A DNA stretch of 12,094 bases from an uncultured Candidatus Competibacteraceae bacterium (lineage in GTDB: Bacteria; Pseudomonadota; Gammaproteobacteria; Competibacterales; Competibacteraceae): the NCBI GenBank assembly GCA_937872125.1, contig CALMNY010000235.1, forward strand, positions 1 to 12,094. The letters run 5' to 3'. Of the stretch, positions 1 through 6,408 are shown piece by piece. Under the pieces are notes generated by a model. The model worked only from the letters and a program-made list of their open reading frames with translations. It had not been told where the DNA came from and did no database searches. The position numbers and the translations under genes are program-made. The first letter of the stretch is position 1. Each line of letters begins with the position of its first letter.

Positions 1-614
1 GGGTGCTGGAGCGCGGCACCCACACCATCATTCAGCAGGTGCAGGCGATGAAGGAAATGGTGGATGCCTTCAACGAATACGCCCGCCCGCCGCGCCTGCA
101 ACTGGCGCCGCTGGAATTGAACGAGTTGGTGGCCGAGGTGCTCTATCTCTACCGCGACTACCCTGCCGGGGTGGAGATCAAGCTGGACCTGGCTCAGGAA
201 TCGTTGCCGATCCAGGCCGACAAGGTGCGATTGCGCCAGTTGTTGCATAATCTGGTCAAGAACGCCATCGAGGCCATCCGTGATGGCCACGGTTCGACCC
301 TGTGGATCAGCGCCTGCCGCACCCATGCCGCCGGGGCCGATTGCGCCGAACTGAGCGTGCGCGATGATGGGCCGGGGTTTCCCAATCATATTCTGGCCAA
401 CGCTTTTGAGCCGTATGTGACTACCAAACCCAAGGGAACCGGGCTAGGATTGGCGATTGTCAAGAAAATCGTTGAAGAGCACGGCGGCTGGATTCAGTTG
501 GAATCGCCGCCCGACGGCGGGGCGTGGATCGTGATCCGCTTGCCGCTGTTGCGCAACGGCGGATCACCCACGGTTCCCGCCGTGGCCTTGCATACCGAGA
601 AGGAGGCTGGATGA
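1..614 (+). CDS. ntrY: NtrY-like nitrogen-responsive sensor histidine kinase, C-terminal part (5' end outside window)
   Basis: This is the 3' part of a membrane sensor kinase that would phosphorylate the response regulator encoded next. The frame is open to the left edge, so the first visible GTG (position 3) is internal. The visible part covers the end of the dimerisation helix and the whole HATPase_c domain. The N-box (LLHNLVKNAIEAI, about 237-278), G1 box (DDGPGF, 363-380) and G2 box (GTGLGLAIVKKIVEEHGG, from about 435) are intact, so ATP binding looks functional. The phospho-accepting histidine, HAMP/PAS and transmembrane segments must lie upstream of the window. The segment HTIIQQVQAMKEMVDAFNEYARPP is characteristic of NtrY kinases rather than NtrB. 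The stop codon overlaps the ntrX start (ATGA), indicating translational coupling. The NtrY assignment rests on this segment plus the adjacent ntrX and trkA. Confidence 0.88.
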   Translation, partial: VLERGTHTIIQQVQAMKEMVDAFNEYARPPRLQLAPLELNELVAEVLYLYRDYPAGVEIKLDLAQESLPIQADKVRLRQLLHNLVKNAIEAIRDGHGSTLWISACRTHAAGADCAELSVRDDGPGFPNHILANAFEPYVTTKPKGTGLGLAIVKKIVEEHGGWIQLESPPDGGAWIVIRLPLLRNGGSPTVPAVALHTEKEAG

Positions 615-1981
615 ACCCGCCTTATATTCTGGTTGTCGATGACGAACCGGATATCCGTGACCTGGTCAAGGAAATTCTGGAGGATGAGGGTTACACCGTT
701 GCGACGGCGGAAAACGCCGCCGCCGCCCGCGAAGCCCGCCGCGCCCAGCGGCCTGATCTGATCCTGCTCGACATCTGGATGCCGGACACCGATGGCATCA
801 GCCTGCTCAAGGAATGGAGCGAGGGCGATCATCTGCCCTGTCCAGTGATCATGATGTCCGGGCACGGCACGGTCGAAACCGCCGTGGAGGCGACCCGGCT
901 GGGCGCCTACGATTTCATCGAAAAGCCGTTGTCCATGGCCAAGCTGCTGTTGACCGTGGAGCGGGCGCTGGACGCCGACCGGCTGGCGCGGGAGAACCAG
1001 AACCTGCGCCGCCAGCAGCGCGTCGTCGCCGAACCGGTGGGGCGCAGCGAATTGGTGCAACGCTTGCGGACCCAGGTGCTCAAGATCGCCCAGCACGACG
1101 CGCCGGTGCTGATCCACGGCGAGCCAGGCACGGGCAAGGAAGTCTACGCCCGCTTCCTGCACACCCACAGTCCACGCCGCGCCGGTCCATTCGTGGTTGT
1201 GGGGGTCGGCTCCATCGCCCGCGAGAATGCCAGCCTGGAGTTGTTTGGCTCTGAGCAGGGTGACCGCATTCACTACGGCCGACTGGAGCAGGCCAGTGGC
1301 GGCACCCTGTTTCTCGATGAACTGGCCGATATGGATCCTGAGGCGCAAGCCAAGCTGGCCAGCGCACTGGAGAATGGCTCCTTTCTGCGTATTGGTGGCA
1401 AGGAAGCCGTGCGGGTGAACGTGCGGGTTGTCGCCGCCACCCACCGCGATCTGGAGCAGGAAGTGGCGGTTGGCCGGTTCCGTGAGGACCTCTATTATCA
1501 GTTGAACGTGGTGCCGATCCGGTTGCCGCCGCTGCGCGACCACGTCGAGGATGTGCCGGAACTGCTGAATTACTACGTCGGCTATTTTGTTGACCAGGAA
1601 AATCTCACTTATCGCCATTTCACCCTGGCGGCGCAAAATCGGCTGCGCAACTACGCCTGGCCCGGCAACATCCGCGAACTCAAGAATCTGGTGCAACGCC
1701 TGCTGATCCTGGGTGGCGAGGAAGAAATCGCCATGGAGGAAGTGGATGCCGCCGTGCGCGGCGCCACCGCCGCCAAAGCCCAGGATGCCGGCAACATTCC
1801 CCTGAATCTGACGTTGCGCGAGGCCCGCGAGCAGTTTGAACGGACCTATCTGATGCAGCAGTTCCGCGAGTGCGAGGGCAACGTGGCGCGGCTGGCGGAA
1901 CGGGTCGGCATGGAACGCACCAATCTCTATCGCAAGCTGCGCGCCCTGGGCATTGATCCCAAGAAATCGCTGGATGAATGA
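611..1981 (+). CDS. ntrX: NtrX-family response regulator (receiver, AAA+, Fis-type HTH) without a GAFTGA loop
   Basis: This 456-residue transcriptional regulator is the likely partner of NtrY. The start at 611 is supported by a perfect AAGGAGG (600-606) four bases upstream, the ATGA overlap with ntrY, and the usual receiver N-terminus. Receiver domain (about 5-120): acidic D10/D11, phospho-acceptor D54, S83 and K105. AAA+ domain (about 143-370): Walker A GEPGTGKE at 170-177, with Pro where Ser is usual, and Walker B TLFLDE at 232-237. The C-terminal Fis-type helix-turn-helix (about 428-450) contains NVARLAERVGMERTNLYRKL. The loop after ELFG, where sigma-54 activators carry GAFTGA, reads SEQGDRIHYGRLEQA instead (about 214-228). 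Divergence at this loop is known in NtrX homologues, so this protein may regulate by DNA binding alone. The order ntrY-ntrX-trkA is common in gammaproteobacteria. Confidence 0.93.
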   Translation: MNPPYILVVDDEPDIRDLVKEILEDEGYTVATAENAAAAREARRAQRPDLILLDIWMPDTDGISLLKEWSEGDHLPCPVIMMSGHGTVETAVEATRLGAYDFIEKPLSMAKLLLTVERALDADRLARENQNLRRQQRVVAEPVGRSELVQRLRTQVLKIAQHDAPVLIHGEPGTGKEVYARFLHTHSPRRAGPFVVVGVGSIARENASLELFGSEQGDRIHYGRLEQASGGTLFLDELADMDPEAQAKLASALENGSFLRIGGKEAVRVNVRVVAATHRDLEQEVAVGRFREDLYYQLNVVPIRLPPLRDHVEDVPELLNYYVGYFVDQENLTYRHFTLAAQNRLRNYAWPGNIRELKNLVQRLLILGGEEEIAMEEVDAAVRGATAAKAQDAGNIPLNLTLREAREQFERTYLMQQFRECEGNVARLAERVGMERTNLYRKLRALGIDPKKSLDE

Positions 1982-1990
1982 GAGCAGGCC

Positions 1991-3370
1991 ATGAAAATCG
2001 TGATTCTCGGCGCCGGTCAGGTCGGGGGGTCAGTAGCGCACATTCTGGCCAGCGAAGCCAACGACGTAACCGTGGTGGACGCCAATACCGAACGCCTGCA
2101 AGCTTTGCAGGACCGGTTGGATATTCGCACGGTCCGTGGCCATGCGTCCTATCCGGGCGTGTTGGAGCAGGCGGGCATCGCCGACGCGGACCTGCTGATC
2201 GCGTTGACCGACAACGATGAAGTCAACATGGTCGCCTGCGAGGTGGCCCACACCCTGTTCAACACCCCTACCAAGATTGCGCGAGTCCGCGCCGGCAGTT
2301 ATATGGCTTATCAGGAGCAGCTTTTTCGGGACGAGGCGCTGCCTATTGATGTGTTGATCAGTCCCGAGCAACTGGTGACCGACTATATCCAGCGCATCAT
2401 CGAGCATCCCGGCGCCTTGCAGGTGCTGGATTTCGCTGATGGCCAGGTCCGGCTGGTGGGCGTCAAAGCCTATGAAGGCAGCACCCTGGTGGGCCAGGCG
2501 TTGCGCGCGCTGCCGGAGCGGATGCCGGGCATCGAGACCCGGGTGGCGGCGATCTTTCGCCAGGGTAGCCCGATCATCCCGGAGGGCAACACGCTCATCG
2601 AAGCGGATGACGAAGTCTTTTTGATCGCCGCCCGCAAGAATACCCGCGCCATCGTCAGCGAGTTGCGCAAACTGGACAAGATGGTCAAGCGCATCATCAT
2701 CGCTGGCGGCGGCCACATCGGCGCCCGGCTGGCGCAGGGCCTGGAAGACCGGTTCCAGGTCAAAGTCATCGAGCGCAATCCGGCCACCGCCCGTCGCCTG
2801 TCCGAACAGTTAAGCCGCGCCATCGTGTTGCAGGGCGACGCCGCCGACGAAAATCTGTTGCGCCAGGAGAACGTTGAACACGCCGACGTATACTGCGCCG
2901 TCACCAATGACGACGAGAACAATATTTTGTCGGCGATGCAGGCCAAGCGGATGGGCGCGCGCAAGGTCATGGCGTTGATCAATCTGGTGTCCTACGTGGA
3001 TCTGGTGGAATCGTCGGGCATCATTGACATCGCGATTTCGCCGCAACAGGCCACCATTGGCAGTTTGCTGACGCACGTCCGGCGCGGCGATGTCGCCAAG
3101 GTCCATTCCCTGCGGCGCGGCGCCGCTGAGGCCATCGAGGCGGTCGCCCACGGCGACTACAAGACCTCGAAGGTGGTAGGTCGGCGGGTGGAGGAAATTC
3201 GTCTGCCGCCGGGCGCCACCATTGGCGCCATCGCCCGTGAGGATGAGGTGATCATTTGCCACCATGACACCGTGATCGAAGCGGATGACCACGTCATTCT
3301 GTTTCTGACCGACAAGAAGCGGGTGATCGAGGTTGAACGGTTGTTCGCCGTAGGCGCCACGTTCCTGTAG
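1991..3370 (+). CDS. trkA: TrkA, NAD-binding regulatory subunit of the Trk potassium uptake system
   Basis: TrkA is a peripheral cytoplasmic protein that gates TrkH/TrkG potassium channels in response to nucleotides. The product has 459 residues, matching the usual full length of about 458. It shows the tandem layout RCK_N-TrkA_C-RCK_N-TrkA_C. The first Rossmann glycine motif is GAGQVG at residues 7-12 and the second is GGGHIG at 239-244. Each is followed by an acidic residue that caps the nucleotide-binding fold (VVDAN and VIERN). The two C-terminal regulatory lobes lie near 145-225 and 370-455. The ATG is nine bases after the ntrX stop with only a weak ribosome-binding site (GAGCAG), so co-transcription and coupling with ntrX are likely. 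No trkH is visible in the window; in many relatives it is encoded elsewhere. Confidence 0.95.
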   Translation: MKIVILGAGQVGGSVAHILASEANDVTVVDANTERLQALQDRLDIRTVRGHASYPGVLEQAGIADADLLIALTDNDEVNMVACEVAHTLFNTPTKIARVRAGSYMAYQEQLFRDEALPIDVLISPEQLVTDYIQRIIEHPGALQVLDFADGQVRLVGVKAYEGSTLVGQALRALPERMPGIETRVAAIFRQGSPIIPEGNTLIEADDEVFLIAARKNTRAIVSELRKLDKMVKRIIIAGGGHIGARLAQGLEDRFQVKVIERNPATARRLSEQLSRAIVLQGDAADENLLRQENVEHADVYCAVTNDDENNILSAMQAKRMGARKVMALINLVSYVDLVESSGIIDIAISPQQATIGSLLTHVRRGDVAKVHSLRRGAAEAIEAVAHGDYKTSKVVGRRVEEIRLPPGATIGAIAREDEVIICHHDTVIEADDHVILFLTDKKRVIEVERLFAVGATFL

Positions 3371-3395
3371 CGCCGCGCGGCGATCCCTTGCCTTA

Positions 3396-3404
3396 TGCTA
3401 AAAT
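3396..3404 (+). promoter_or_regulatory. Candidate extended -10 promoter for the Pcm-like gene
   Basis: TGCTAAAAT matches an extended -10 element (TGn followed by TAAAAT) in the 111-bp gap after trkA. No convincing -35 box is found at 16-18 bp spacing, which extended -10 promoters can tolerate. A start near 3411 would give a leader of about 70 nt before the ATG at 3482. That leader includes a small GC hairpin (CGGGG/CCCCG, 3426-3440). This is inferred from the motif only. Confidence 0.35.
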
Positions 3405-3481
3405 CTGCTCGCTTCGCTTCCAAACCGGGGGGTTACCCCGCCACAATTCCAAAACCACCAAGCGTTGACAGGACCCCGACC

Positions 3482-4141
3482 ATGACCGCATTCAATTTCG
3501 AACTGGCCCGCCACAACATGATCGAGCAGCAGATCCGGCCCTGGGATGTGCTGGATCAACGGGTGCTGGACACCCTCCGGGGCGTGCCGCGCGAGGATTT
3601 CGTACCGGAACGCTATCGCAACCTGGCGTTCAGCGATGTCGCCATCCCGCTCGGCCACGGCGAAGTCATGCTGAAACCCAACGTCGAAGGCCGGATTCTG
3701 CAAGCGCTGGCGGTGCAACCGACCGATCATGTCCTGGAAGTAGGCACGGGCAGCGGCTATCTGACCGCCTGTCTGGCGCGGCTGGCCGTCAGCGTGGTCA
3801 GCGTGGACATCGTGCCTGCGTTCGTCGAGGCCGCCCGCCAGAAACTCAAGGCCCATGGTTTGACCAACGCGGTGCTGCACGCCGGCGACGCCAGCCGGGG
3901 CTGGGGCGGGCATCGCTATAACGCCATCGCCGTCACCGGCTCGGTGGCCGAGGTCGCCGAGGTCTGGCGGCAAAGCCTGAGTTTGGGCGGCCGGCTGTTT
4001 ATCGTGGCCGGTCAGCCGCCGGTCATGGAAGCTTTGTTGATTACGCGGGTGGCCGAGGAGGAATGGATTCGGGAGAGCCTGTTCGACACCGAGTTGCCGC
4101 CGCTGCGCAATGCGGCGCCGGTCAAAACCTTCGCCTTTTGA
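3482..4141 (+). CDS. Protein-L-isoaspartate O-methyltransferase (Pcm)-like SAM-dependent methyltransferase
   Basis: This 219-residue protein has the PCMT fold. The start at 3482 is chosen because MTAFNFELARHNMIEQQIRPW is the typical N-terminus of this subfamily. The same frame is open back to 3395, but that extension is low-complexity and family-atypical. The region VPREDFVPE (about 36-44) and the SAM-binding motif VLEVGTGSGYLTACLARL (about 82-99) are well conserved, with the second SAM contact VVSVDIVP (about 102-109). Canonical Pcm enzymes have GQTISQP after the PIGHG-type motif, with a Ser/Thr used to bind isoaspartate. Here the equivalent reads LGHGEVMLKPN (about 57-67), without that Ser/Thr. 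The fold and SAM binding are therefore well supported, but isoaspartate repair is not assured. The gene lies just upstream of tolC, an arrangement I recall from other proteobacteria. Confidence 0.85.
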   Translation: MTAFNFELARHNMIEQQIRPWDVLDQRVLDTLRGVPREDFVPERYRNLAFSDVAIPLGHGEVMLKPNVEGRILQALAVQPTDHVLEVGTGSGYLTACLARLAVSVVSVDIVPAFVEAARQKLKAHGLTNAVLHAGDASRGWGGHRYNAIAVTGSVAEVAEVWRQSLSLGGRLFIVAGQPPVMEALLITRVAEEEWIRESLFDTELPPLRNAAPVKTFAF

Positions 4142-4199
4142 TATGTGATGCACGCAAGCGATGGGCGCGGCCTACGGATTCCCTGCTGATGCAGGTCTC

Positions 4200-4208
4200 T
4201 GGTATATT
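4200..4208 (+). promoter_or_regulatory. Candidate extended -10 promoter of tolC
   Basis: TGGTATATT gives an extended -10 (TGn followed by TATATT, close to TATAAT) 37 bp before the tolC ATG. The -35 region is poor (TTCCCT, 4179-4184, at 18-bp spacing). Transcription would begin near 4215, inside the inverted repeat at 4204-4223, leaving a leader of about 30 nt. Confidence 0.45.
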
Positions 4209-4223
4209 AGCGTTTACTAATAT
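4204..4223. promoter_or_regulatory. Inverted repeat overlapping the tolC promoter, possible operator
   Basis: ATATTAG and CTAATAT form perfect 7-bp arms around the 6-base spacer CGTTTA. The site overlaps the candidate -10 box and the predicted transcription start of tolC. That is the placement expected of an operator for a dimeric repressor such as a TetR-type protein. The AT-rich arms stand out from the surrounding GC-rich DNA. No regulator gene is visible nearby, so the cognate protein is unknown. Confidence 0.4.
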
Positions 4224-4228
4224 CTAAG

Positions 4229-4234
4229 AAGGAG
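4229..4234 (+). promoter_or_regulatory. Ribosome-binding site of tolC
   Basis: AAGGAG lies 10 bases before the ATG at 4245 and fixes that start. The start also places a signal peptide at the N-terminus. Confidence 0.75.
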
Positions 4235-4244
4235 TCGGTCAGTC

Positions 4245-5702
4245 ATGCCCAAAGCGCATCATCTGGTGTGGGCCGGGATCATCGCTACGCTGTGTGGCCC
4301 ACCGGCGGGGGCGGCAGACCTCTTGCAAGTTTACCGGCAGGCACTCGATAGCGACCCGGTGCTCAAGGCCGCCGCCTCCAGCCGTGAGGCCACGCAGGAG
4401 ACCAGGCCGCAGGCCCGGGCCCTGCTGCTGCCGAGCGTGGGAGTGACGGCCGAGCAGGGCAGCACCTTCGGGATAGCGGGATCGCCGACCGGTCAGTCCT
4501 CCTTCAACAGCCACAACTATGCGATCGGCTTGGTGCAGCCGGTCTATAATCGCCGCAGCCAAGTGCAACAGCGGGTAGCGGATGCCGTGGTCGGACAGTC
4601 CGACGTGGACTTCCAAAACTCCCAGAACCAACTGATTCTACGAATATCGCAAGGCTATTTCGGGGTGCTGGCGGCGCTGGACAACCTGACCTACGCGACC
4701 GCCGAGAAGAACGCCTTCGCCCGCCAGCTCGAACAGGCCAACCGGCGCTTCGAAGTGGGGCTGGCGACCATCACCGATGTCTATGATGCCCAGGCGCGTT
4801 TCGATGCCGCGGTCTCGCAGGAAATTGATGCCATCAACCGATTGGCCGACGCCCGCGAACTCCTGCGGCAACTGACCGGGCAGGAACACGCCGAGCTTAA
4901 TCTGCTCAGCGAGCAGATGCCGCTGGCGCTACCCAAGCCGAGCGATCCCGAGGTTTGGGTCAACATGGCGCTGGAGAACAACCTGGGGTTGCGCAGCGCC
5001 AGTTTTGGCGTTGATCAGGCGCGGGAGAACATCAATCTGCAGAAAGCCGGCCACTATCCGACGCTGGATCTGCGGGCCAGCCGCGTCAACCTCGACAACG
5101 GCATCACCGATACCTCCAGCAGCCAGGTCAACCTGGAACTGGCTATACCGCTGTACACCGGCGGCGCGGTCTCCTCACAGTCCCGCCAGGCCGCCTACAA
5201 TTACGAAGCCGCCCGCCAGAGCCTGGAAAACCAGCAGCGCGATACCGTCCGTACCGTCCGCAACGCCTACCGCGGTCAGGAAACCGCCATCAGCCAGATC
5301 AAGGCGCTCAACCAGACCCGCGTGTCCACCCGCAGCGCCCTGGAAGCCAATCAGGCGGGCTATGAAGTGGGTACCCGCACCATCGTGGACGTATTGGACG
5401 CCGAGCGCAACGTCTACCTCGCTGAACGAAACTATGCCAGCGCACGCTATTCCTACATCGCCAATTATCTGATCTTGCGGCAGGCCGCCGGCCAGTTGTC
5501 GGAGGCGGATTTGACCGAGATCAATGGCTGGCTGGGCGGTCCGCGGTCCACCTCGGGCGCCGCGCCCCCGGTCTCCACCGCGCCCGCTGGCAAGGAACCA
5601 GCCAAGCCCGCTCCGAGCAAGAGCAAGAACGGCAAGTCCGCTGTGACCAAGCCTGCTGGCAAGGAACCGGCGACTCCAGTCATTCCCCCCGCAGTGAAAT
5701 GA
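4245..5702 (+). CDS. tolC: TolC-family outer-membrane efflux/type I secretion channel protein
   Basis: The product has 485 residues and would form the trimeric outer-membrane exit duct for RND/ABC efflux pumps or type I secretion. A Sec signal peptide is visible: hydrophobic core at about 7-18, likely cut after AGA at residue 23. The mature start ADLLQVYRQAL is a TolC-family hallmark. Two OEP repeats follow (about 25-215 and 235-420), each rich in the long Gln/Ala/Asn helices of the periplasmic barrel. Examples are FARQLEQANRRFEVGLATITDVYDAQAR in the first and TRSALEANQAGYEVGTRTIVDVLDAERN in the second. From about residue 432 the protein ends in a Pro/Ala/Lys tail with PAGKEPA written twice; such tails vary among TolC proteins and are probably disordered. 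The inner-membrane and adaptor partners are not in the window. The RDD gene follows 24 bases later. Confidence 0.93.
   Translation: MPKAHHLVWAGIIATLCGPPAGAADLLQVYRQALDSDPVLKAAASSREATQETRPQARALLLPSVGVTAEQGSTFGIAGSPTGQSSFNSHNYAIGLVQPVYNRRSQVQQRVADAVVGQSDVDFQNSQNQLILRISQGYFGVLAALDNLTYATAEKNAFARQLEQANRRFEVGLATITDVYDAQARFDAAVSQEIDAINRLADARELLRQLTGQEHAELNLLSEQMPLALPKPSDPEVWVNMALENNLGLRSASFGVDQARENINLQKAGHYPTLDLRASRVNLDNGITDTSSSQVNLELAIPLYTGGAVSSQSRQAAYNYEAARQSLENQQRDTVRTVRNAYRGQETAISQIKALNQTRVSTRSALEANQAGYEVGTRTIVDVLDAERNVYLAERNYASARYSYIANYLILRQAAGQLSEADLTEINGWLGGPRSTSGAAPPVSTAPAGKEPAKPAPSKSKNGKSAVTKPAGKEPATPVIPPAVK
5586..5668 (+). repeat. Short direct repeat in the tolC 3' end
   Basis: A 14-bp direct repeat, GCTGGCAAGGAACC, occurs at 5586-5599 and 5655-5668. 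It encodes the duplicated AGKEP motif in the Pro/Lys-rich C-terminal tail of TolC. It suggests growth of the tail by local duplication. Confidence 0.7.
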
Positions 5703-5726
5703 CCGACGGTCGCTCTGCTTCTGGCC

Positions 5727-6257
5727 ATGAGCGAACCGGGTGGCGCTGAGCGGTCGCCGCCGGCGGCCAGCGTGACTCTGGCAGGTCTACCGCGCCGGCT
5801 GGCGGCCATCGTCTATGACAGCCTGCTCCTGCTCGGCGTGCTGATCGGGGCGACTGCCCTGGCGCTCGGGCTGGCGGTGGCGGTACTCGGTAGTGAACCT
5901 GTCAGGCTCTATAACCCGCTGGCGGGTAATCCCTTTTTTCAAACCTATTTGCTGCTGGTCTGTTTTTTCTTTTATGGCGGATTCTGGACCCACGGTGGCC
6001 AGACCCTGGGGATGCGCGCCTGGCGGTTGCGGGTGCAACGGCGCGCTGGTGGCGGCATGAGCTGGTGGCAGGCGCTGCTGCGGTTCCTGATCGGCGGCCT
6101 GTGGCTGTTCCCGGCGGTTTATCTGCATCGGGCGCCTGGAATCAGCGTCGGGCTTAGTCTGACCGCCGGCCTCGGCGTTCTGCTGGTGATATTGGCCCTG
6201 CGCCTGCCCGACCGCGCGTCAGAAACCGAACTGGTGGTGTTGCCCAAAAAGCCCTGA
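5727..6257 (+). CDS. RDD-family integral membrane protein
   Basis: This 176-residue membrane protein belongs to the RDD family, whose biochemical role is mostly unknown. Diagnostic parts are LPRRLAAIVYDSLLL at about 21-35 (conserved R24 and D31) and FWTHGGQTLGMRAWRLRV at 86-103. The C-terminal PDRASETELVVLPK (161-174) corresponds to the usual HDRLS-type ending. Hydrophobic segments lie near 26-54, 70-88, 117-133 and 140-159, giving about four membrane spans. The ATG has no clear ribosome-binding site. It sits 24 bases after tolC, so expression probably depends on the tolC transcript. The start is supported by the domain beginning about 20 residues in. No specific substrate can be inferred. 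Confidence 0.85.
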   Translation: MSEPGGAERSPPAASVTLAGLPRRLAAIVYDSLLLLGVLIGATALALGLAVAVLGSEPVRLYNPLAGNPFFQTYLLLVCFFFYGGFWTHGGQTLGMRAWRLRVQRRAGGGMSWWQALLRFLIGGLWLFPAVYLHRAPGISVGLSLTAGLGVLLVILALRLPDRASETELVVLPKKP

Positions 6258-6258
6258 T

Positions 6259-6275
6259 GGGGAACCGTATTCCCC
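6259..6275. other. Perfect hairpin just after the RDD gene
   Basis: GGGGAA and TTCCCC (6 bp) enclose a 5-base loop one base after the RDD stop codon. No T-run follows on the + strand. On the - strand a T5 lies about eight bases beyond the stem, so it could help stop hrpB transcription. It lies in the 151-bp convergent gap between the RDD gene and hrpB. Confidence 0.4.
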
Positions 6276-6317
6276 TGATCCTGCATACCGGCAATTTGGG
6301 ATAGCCCGTTCACGCAC

Positions 6318-6342
6318 AGCCTATAATTCTGTATAGGTTTTT
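6318..6342 (+). terminator. Intrinsic terminator of the tolC-RDD transcript
   Basis: CCTATA/TATAGG arms (6320-6325 and 6332-6337) enclose ATTCTG. The stem can extend to 8 bp with a G-U and an A-U pair, and the stretch 6338-6342 is all T. The stem is AT-rich, so termination may be moderate, but placement about 60 bp after the RDD stop and before the convergent hrpB end is as expected. Confidence 0.55.
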
Positions 6343-6408
6343 CATGGAAGGTGGATTGCGCTTCGCTGATCCGCTCTACAATTCTTCGCTCCCATGTCCG
6401 ACAGACTT

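Noticed and set aside
494..1696. 400-codon open frame on the - strand opposite ntrX
   Set aside because: It mirrors the GC-rich codon pattern of ntrX, has no recognisable domain, and ntrX is strongly supported on the + strand.
3371..3382. 12-bp self-complementary CGCCGCGCGGCG directly after the trkA stop
   Set aside because: No loop and no T-run; such GC palindromes are expected by chance in this composition.
3398..4153. 251-codon open frame on the - strand opposite the Pcm-like gene
   Set aside because: Shadow of a well-supported methyltransferase gene; no coherent domain.
4182..4195. CCTGC-TGAT-GCAGG hairpin after the Pcm-like gene
   Set aside because: Short stem with no T-run; too weak to call a terminator, though it may mark the end of the upstream transcript.
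6322..6327. Perfect TATAAT hexamer on the + strand
   Set aside because: No -35 box at suitable spacing and no + strand gene downstream; it is better explained as part of the terminator stem.
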